Under the pieces are notes generated by a model. The model was given only the letters and a program-made list of their open reading frames with translations. It did not search any database and had not been told where the DNA came from. Shown piece by piece: positions 28,501 to 32,405 of a stretch of 32,405 bases of DNA. The position numbers and the translations under genes are program-made. Source of the DNA: Desulfocapsa sulfexigens. GTDB lineage: Bacteria > Desulfobacterota > Desulfobulbia > Desulfobulbales > Desulfocapsaceae. The stretch's first letter is position 1; each line of letters begins with the position of its first letter. The stretch is from contig DQTH01000046.1 in the NCBI GenBank assembly GCA_015662865.1, positions 1 to 32,405 on the forward strand, read 5' to 3'.

Positions 28501-28833
28501 TTTTCTAACCTTCTGTCAAACGCTGTAAAATTTTCTCCACCGCATAAAAATATTGACGTTCGTTACAATCAGGAAAAAAATGAGATAAACGTTGAGATCT
28601 GCGATCGCGGCAAAGGGATAAATGAAGAAGAAATAGTGAATATATTTGATCGCTACTACATGGGACGCACGAATTTTGACGTACGCCCTGAAGGATCCGG
28701 CCTTGGACTGTATATCGTCAAGAACATTATCACCTTGCATGGAGGAAAAGTTTCCGCCCGCAACCGAAAAAACGGAGGAAGCTGCTTCATGGTGCAGATC
28801 CCTGTAAAGAACAATGAGCAAAACAATGAGTAA
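25573..28833 (+). CDS. Hybrid signalling protein: two HD-GYP-type domains, PAS, GAF, HisKA, HATPase
   Basis: GLLHDIGGVSL ... HHEKYDGTGFP and GLLHDIGLHSV ... HHEHMDGTGFP; PAS-like EAELLLDQKAIVKDVNERAVELLGF; GAF-like segment; AVTSHDLKSPLAAIIGYANLLEEY; DRGKGINEEEIVNIFDRYYM ... GSGLGLYIVKNIITLHGG. Confidence 0.9.
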   Translation: MQNSPDKHDIFLEIVCLLSKILDLDQGSNLSHGLRVAELSQAIARQLNHDKSGQLFIAGLLHDIGGVSLDKHILHHALDGFQDMESRQHSARGASILNSFPPFQPLAGWVADHHEKYDGTGFPEGKSKHNITSESGILHLADLLDIFIRSYPRATLQEIRRFLNKQSATSVSPVIVEAAKQIFSTPESLELLTKVTSQETICSSVEIDSLEIESISVHELITQLLWLTAQVPDCERAGREFHANRVAFYCYRIAKTIPSPDVDPIQALWAGLLHDIGLHSVSAQELRNDPSVLSKESSLYRQHPVVSADMVSTIDALTHVAPAIAAHHEHMDGTGFPNGLKVNEIPLVAQIICICDHYDILAGEISGERRMGHQHALNELEKGRRKIFSSELLDKAIPILEVWGPRNISWMRDVKNVHAFFISDPFDSLSQETEGDQEKQEDSSEKTFSPRQWTLARISSDFSFMENAEPICTLAKSSVCENFFDIVEDSGVRDTQKSLSKLKDGQSVTFSLPSKQGTTLELIFIRQKYGYEILYRGVNEAPLFTRKYSLFYQHFRKTPEAELLLDQKAIVKDVNERAVELLGFPRQGLIKKELEGLFSPFLSKAQLFSFRRFMTIVNEDIWSEEFSMVNGCGESYAVQVTLERLLGIENHQLTYLCRLRDITARKKMEQEMFHRDHALQLIVHNISGLTGEFFFRSLLQQLATITKAGIVMVGELTDEGSGIQPISFQQQNEFRDKEKYYLADCPCRKIIQDGEIFLSERVQETFPLDQFLHEEKIESYWGLPLRSQNGSIIGVLVAMNDKEIIRSKSIQAIVKVLQSLAGSELARMQTARILKENEQQLESQNRDLIRMNQLKSDMIAVTSHDLKSPLAAIIGYANLLEEYFPTMEEEKKIHYIKRIEEEGQKQLTFINKLLDLYRIESGTIDLEFKPKRLDLLIRDCIATREHVAGAKNITIELTIEGVPSPVLLDQVRMDQVFSNLLSNAVKFSPPHKNIDVRYNQEKNEINVEICDRGKGINEEEIVNIFDRYYMGRTNFDVRPEGSGLGLYIVKNIITLHGGKVSARNRKNGGSCFMVQIPVKNNEQNNE

Positions 28834-29731
28834 GCATACAATTTTAATCATAGATGACGACCCGGCCCAGCACGAAATTCTTGAAGTGTATCTCAGTGTT
28901 GCAGGCTTTTCCTGTCGTCATGCAAACAGCAGTAATGAAGGATTGGCCGAGTTGAAAAACAATACTGTTTCCCTGATTCTGCTCGACATCAACATGCCAG
29001 AAGTCAATGGTTTCCAAACCATTGAGCTCCTGCGAAACAATCCTGAGACAGCCGAGATACCAGTGCTTTTTCTCACCAGTCTCGACCGGCAATATCTTAA
29101 AATAAAGGGGCTTAATCTCGGAGCTGATGACTACGTGACCAAACCCTTTAACGGTGCTGAGTTGGTTGCCAGAATCAAGGCAATTCTGCGTAGAAAAAAG
29201 AATCGTCCTTCAAAGGATTCAGCCCTCAGCGGAGATATCGAAAAGATTGGTTTCGGCGATCTCATTCAAAATATCAGCCAATCTGCCAAAAAAGGAAAAA
29301 TTGAATTTACCGACATGGATGGAGAGATCACGGTTGAGGGTGAAATAATTATCTCTGCCCGTCAGGGAAATTACCGCGGAATGGAAGCACTCCTGCGCTT
29401 GATCCTGCTAGACCACGGTCATTTCACAGTGTCTTATGAGGAGACATCTGCCCCGGAGACAGCAAAAGGCATCCCCGTAATTCGGCTTTTAATGACTCAT
29501 CTGAATGAAGTAGATCAGATCAAAAAGGCTATCAGCGAAACCACTGGACAGGACAATCCTTCCCTTGAATTAGTTGACGGCATGAGTGAGGATCTGGCCA
29601 TCGATAAACAAAAATCACTTTTTCCGTGCCGCTTTTATATTGTTGCGGCAGCAATGGAAGGAAAGTTAAAGGAAAACGTTTATAAGCTCCTCAAGGCAAT
29701 CCATACGAAAAAAATCCACTGCACATCCTGA
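28826..29731 (+). CDS. Response regulator (REC) with C-terminal PATAN/DUF4388-like output region
   Basis: MSKHTILIIDDDPAQHEIL, LLDINMPEVNGF, FLTSLD, TKPFNGAELVARI; C-terminal GFGDLIQNISQSAKKGKIEF...GEIIISARQGNYRGMEALLRLI. ATGAGTAA overlap with the preceding stop. Confidence 0.8.
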   Translation: MSKHTILIIDDDPAQHEILEVYLSVAGFSCRHANSSNEGLAELKNNTVSLILLDINMPEVNGFQTIELLRNNPETAEIPVLFLTSLDRQYLKIKGLNLGADDYVTKPFNGAELVARIKAILRRKKNRPSKDSALSGDIEKIGFGDLIQNISQSAKKGKIEFTDMDGEITVEGEIIISARQGNYRGMEALLRLILLDHGHFTVSYEETSAPETAKGIPVIRLLMTHLNEVDQIKKAISETTGQDNPSLELVDGMSEDLAIDKQKSLFPCRFYIVAAAMEGKLKENVYKLLKAIHTKKIHCTS

Positions 29732-29768
29732 CTGACCGACGGAAACACCAAACATACATAAGGCTAGC

Positions 29769-30404
29769 TTATGGAGCAAGCCGTTCAGTCTGCCATATAC
29801 CGTCTCTACGGGTATAAAGAAAACGGTCATGAAGGCGGTTCTCACGCCCCTGCCAGAATTCAATGGAAGAAGGCTTCACCCGATAGCCCCCCCAAAAAGA
29901 TGGCAGGGGAACATCACCCTGGGAAAATTTATGTTTCATTTCCTTAAATTTCTGTATCAAAAGAGCACGTGAAGAAATCATGCTGCTCTGATTGGATACC
30001 CAGGCGGCAATCTGTGAGTTTCGTGGACGGCTCATAAAATACCGGGCTGATTCTTTGGTTGTTATGGGAGCGGCAATTCCTGCGATACTGATTTGTCTTT
30101 CCAGTTCCAGCCAGACAAAATGCAGATTCACGCCGGGATTTCCTTTCATCTCGCGCGCTTTACGACTTTCCTTGTTCGTAAAAAAGACAAAACCGTCTTC
30201 ATCGAAATACTTTAACAAAACAGTACGCTGGCTGGGTCTGCCATCGCTGCTGACTGTTGCTAGAACCATGGCATTAGGGTCAGGGATATCCGTATCTCTA
30301 GCCTGATCAAACCACAGACTAAACTGATCAACAGGGTTGTCCAGCAGATCCCCCTGTTCCAAACCACCTCTTAAATATTCACGTCGGAAATGACCGATAT
30401 CCAT
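29769..30404 (-). CDS. pdxH: Pyridoxamine 5'-phosphate oxidase
   Basis: NAMVLATVSSDGRPSQRTVLLKYFDEDGFVFFTNKESRKAREM, VSNQSSMISSRALL, PLPSFWGGYRVKPSSIEFWQGRENRLHDRFLY. Confidence 0.96.
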   Translation of the reverse strand: MDIGHFRREYLRGGLEQGDLLDNPVDQFSLWFDQARDTDIPDPNAMVLATVSSDGRPSQRTVLLKYFDEDGFVFFTNKESRKAREMKGNPGVNLHFVWLELERQISIAGIAAPITTKESARYFMSRPRNSQIAAWVSNQSSMISSRALLIQKFKEMKHKFSQGDVPLPSFWGGYRVKPSSIEFWQGRENRLHDRFLYTRRDGIWQTERLAP

Positions 30405-30409
30405 TGCTG

Positions 30410-30943
30410 TTATCCTTTTTCACCGTAACGTTCAAAACTGACCCGATCTTTTAACAGTGAAGATTCAGGATGTCCTGTACTTTCTTTAGCCGGATAGCCA
30501 ATGGCAATAATGGCCTCCACCACCATTCCCTCTTTCAAGCCCAGAATATCTGCAACATACTCTTCAGCACTCATATGTTCGTTATGTTCCCGCAGACGTA
30601 TCTGCACCCAGCAGCTGCCAAGATCAAGATCTGTGGCCTGCAGATGAAGAAGAAGAGAAGCAATGGAACAGTCTTCGATCCACACATCACATTTTTCTGG
30701 ATCCGCACAGATCACAATGGCCAGTTTTGCATTTTTCATAAATGCAGAGCCATGCGGTTTAGCCTTGGATAGTGCATTAATGGTTTCCCTGTTCTGAACC
30801 ACAACAAATTCCCAGGGATTTAAACTTCTGGAAGATGGTGCCCGAAGCATGGCTTCCATGAGCAGGTCTATCTTTTCCTTCTCCACCTCTTTATCCTGAA
30901 AAACCCTTATGGATCTGCGTTTTCGCAGTAGATCAATGAACAT
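30410..30943 (-). CDS. Nitroreductase-family protein
   Basis: LLRKRRSIRVFQDKEVEKEKIDLLMEAMLRAPSSRSLNPWEFVVV...EAIIAIGYPAKE. Alternative start 30955. Confidence 0.93.
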   Translation of the reverse strand: MFIDLLRKRRSIRVFQDKEVEKEKIDLLMEAMLRAPSSRSLNPWEFVVVQNRETINALSKAKPHGSAFMKNAKLAIVICADPEKCDVWIEDCSIASLLLHLQATDLDLGSCWVQIRLREHNEHMSAEEYVADILGLKEGMVVEAIIAIGYPAKESTGHPESSLLKDRVSFERYGEKG

Positions 30944-30957
30944 AATCTTCCTCACAA

Positions 30958-31650
30958 CTATTGTTTCAGCAGCCTGTCAACACTGCGCCACTGGGGCAGT
31001 AATCTGTCCATATGTGTATAAAATGTACTATTATGGCCTCGTTCAAGCAGATGAACAAGTTCGTGAACGAGGATATATTCAAGGCACTCTTCGGGCTTCC
31101 TGGCAAGTTCCAGATTCAGCCAGAGACGACGCGCGGTAATATTACACGTTCCCCACCTCGTTTTCATCTTCTTTATTCGAAATTCATTCACCTTTTCTCC
31201 CACTCTGTGTTGCCAGATGGGCAGCAAAGTCTGGACACGTTTCTCCATTTCCTCACGGTACCATCCAGCAAGTAGACGCAGACGATTATTTGTGGATGTT
31301 CCAGAGCGAACATGAAGAGAAATACCGCGAACAGGATCAAACCGAACATGATGGCGGCGACTTTTGCCAAAAACTTTCAACGGGTAGGATTTTCCCCAAA
31401 GATCATGCATTTCTCCATCTGCAGCTCTCAAGGCAATCGGTTCGGGAAGCTCATGCCGGGAATCAAGCTGTTGCCTTATCCAGTCCATACGATCCATGAC
31501 AGCCTGCCGGACTCGTGCATCCGTTGTAATACCTGGAACAGAGATTCTTACCCGGCCATCCAATCTATACACAGCCAGGTTGATATTTTTTATCGGTTTT
31601 CGCCAGACTTCAACAACTAAGCCGGCAACTATGATCTTTTCCTTGTGCAA
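30958..31650 (-). CDS. YgjP-like (DUF45) zinc metallopeptidase
   Basis: KMKTRWGTCNITARRLWLNLELARKPEECLEYILVHELVHLLERGHNSTFY contains HELVH zinc-binding motif and the family W-G-x-C signature. Confidence 0.92.
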   Translation of the reverse strand: MHKEKIIVAGLVVEVWRKPIKNINLAVYRLDGRVRISVPGITTDARVRQAVMDRMDWIRQQLDSRHELPEPIALRAADGEMHDLWGKSYPLKVFGKSRRHHVRFDPVRGISLHVRSGTSTNNRLRLLAGWYREEMEKRVQTLLPIWQHRVGEKVNEFRIKKMKTRWGTCNITARRLWLNLELARKPEECLEYILVHELVHLLERGHNSTFYTHMDRLLPQWRSVDRLLKQ

Positions 31651-31911
31651 TTTCTCATTTTCCCCAATTTTTCATGGATAATTCAATAAACTAATGAAAG
31701 TGTCCATCAAAACGATACAATGTGCTGTCTCCACAAAAAATCAATTCCTTTTGACACCAGAAGGCTTTCTCTGATACATTTAACAGACTGATTAATAATT
31801 ATCATCACCTGCCAAGGTAACGACAAGTGAACAGACTCCCTTTTTTGTACCATAAAATCAATGAAATAACAGCGCGACCCATGTTGCCGTTATTCAATTG
31901 TTGAAAATATC

Positions 31912-32379
31912 ATGGATACAGTCGAAAAGCTAAAACTTGAAAACAACTTATTGAGGGAGCAACTTGCCGAAGCTCGCAGGGAAACCCATAAAAGTCACAA
32001 TGTAATCAGTCAGATATCGAATTTTTCGTCCAAACTTGGCTCTCCAATAGCACTGCATGAAATCTATCGCAATTGTCTCCATCTTTTCAATGATCTTCTA
32101 ACTCTCGACTTCACCACTCTGTTTCTTGTCTCTGATGATCAGAAAGACCTGGTTACTTATGATACCCTTGGATTTCCCGAATCTCTGGTTGGCAATTTTA
32201 CAGTTTGCAGAGGAGTGGGTCTTCCAGGCCTTGTTTTTGAAAGTGAACAGATTGAGACTGTGGAGGATTTCAGCACCGAAAATAGATTTTCTATCCCCTC
32301 TGTCATTCATAAAAACAATATGCCTCTTCAAACAAATCTGTGGGTGATTTCAGGGACAGGTAAATTACCAAGCGTATGA
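31912..32379 (+). CDS. GAF-domain ORF, apparently truncated
   Basis: LKLENNLLREQLAEARRE coiled coil, then GAF-like ISNFSSKLGSPIALHEIYRNCLHLFNDLLTLDFTTLFLVSDDQ...VGLPGLVFESEQIETVEDFSTE; ends abruptly after HKNNM. Confidence 0.55.
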   Translation: MDTVEKLKLENNLLREQLAEARRETHKSHNVISQISNFSSKLGSPIALHEIYRNCLHLFNDLLTLDFTTLFLVSDDQKDLVTYDTLGFPESLVGNFTVCRGVGLPGLVFESEQIETVEDFSTENRFSIPSVIHKNNMPLQTNLWVISGTGKLPSV

Positions 32380-32405
32380 TACAAGGCTATTTCCCGCAAT
32401 TTATC

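Overview
The window looks like a chromosomal segment of an anaerobic, sulfate- or metal-reducing type of Desulfobacterota; this lineage guess is inferred from gene content only. It is rich in signalling and electron-transfer genes. From left to right it contains: (i) the end of a histidine kinase and a complete NtrC-type sigma-54 response regulator, then a 12-heme c-type cytochrome with a signal peptide, two Ig-like repeats, four MopE-type DxDGDG repeats and an octaheme-tetrathionate-reductase-like core; (ii) an MMPL/RND exporter fused to a SAM methyltransferase, an Isf-like Fe-S flavoprotein and a polysaccharide deacetylase; (iii) a minus-strand Cus-like Cu/Ag efflux locus (long CusA, CusB fused to a DUF3347-like domain, YHS protein, TolC-like protein) next to a histidine kinase and an NtrC-type regulator whose HTH domain is split off at a TTGA junction, plus a response regulator-nucleotidyl cyclase; (iv) a tandem-RCK K+ channel, a PilZ protein, a double HD-GYP/PAS/GAF histidine kinase and a response regulator with a C-terminal output domain; (v) pdxH, a nitroreductase, a YgjP-like metalloprotease and a truncated GAF ORF. 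Reading the intergenic DNA gave two good sigma-54 promoters, each with palindromic upstream sites (before the cytochrome and before the efflux operon), and a pair of 111-bp MITE-like elements. One of these has 31-bp imperfect terminal inverted repeats and a 5-bp flanking direct repeat. No rRNA, tRNA or CRISPR was recognised.
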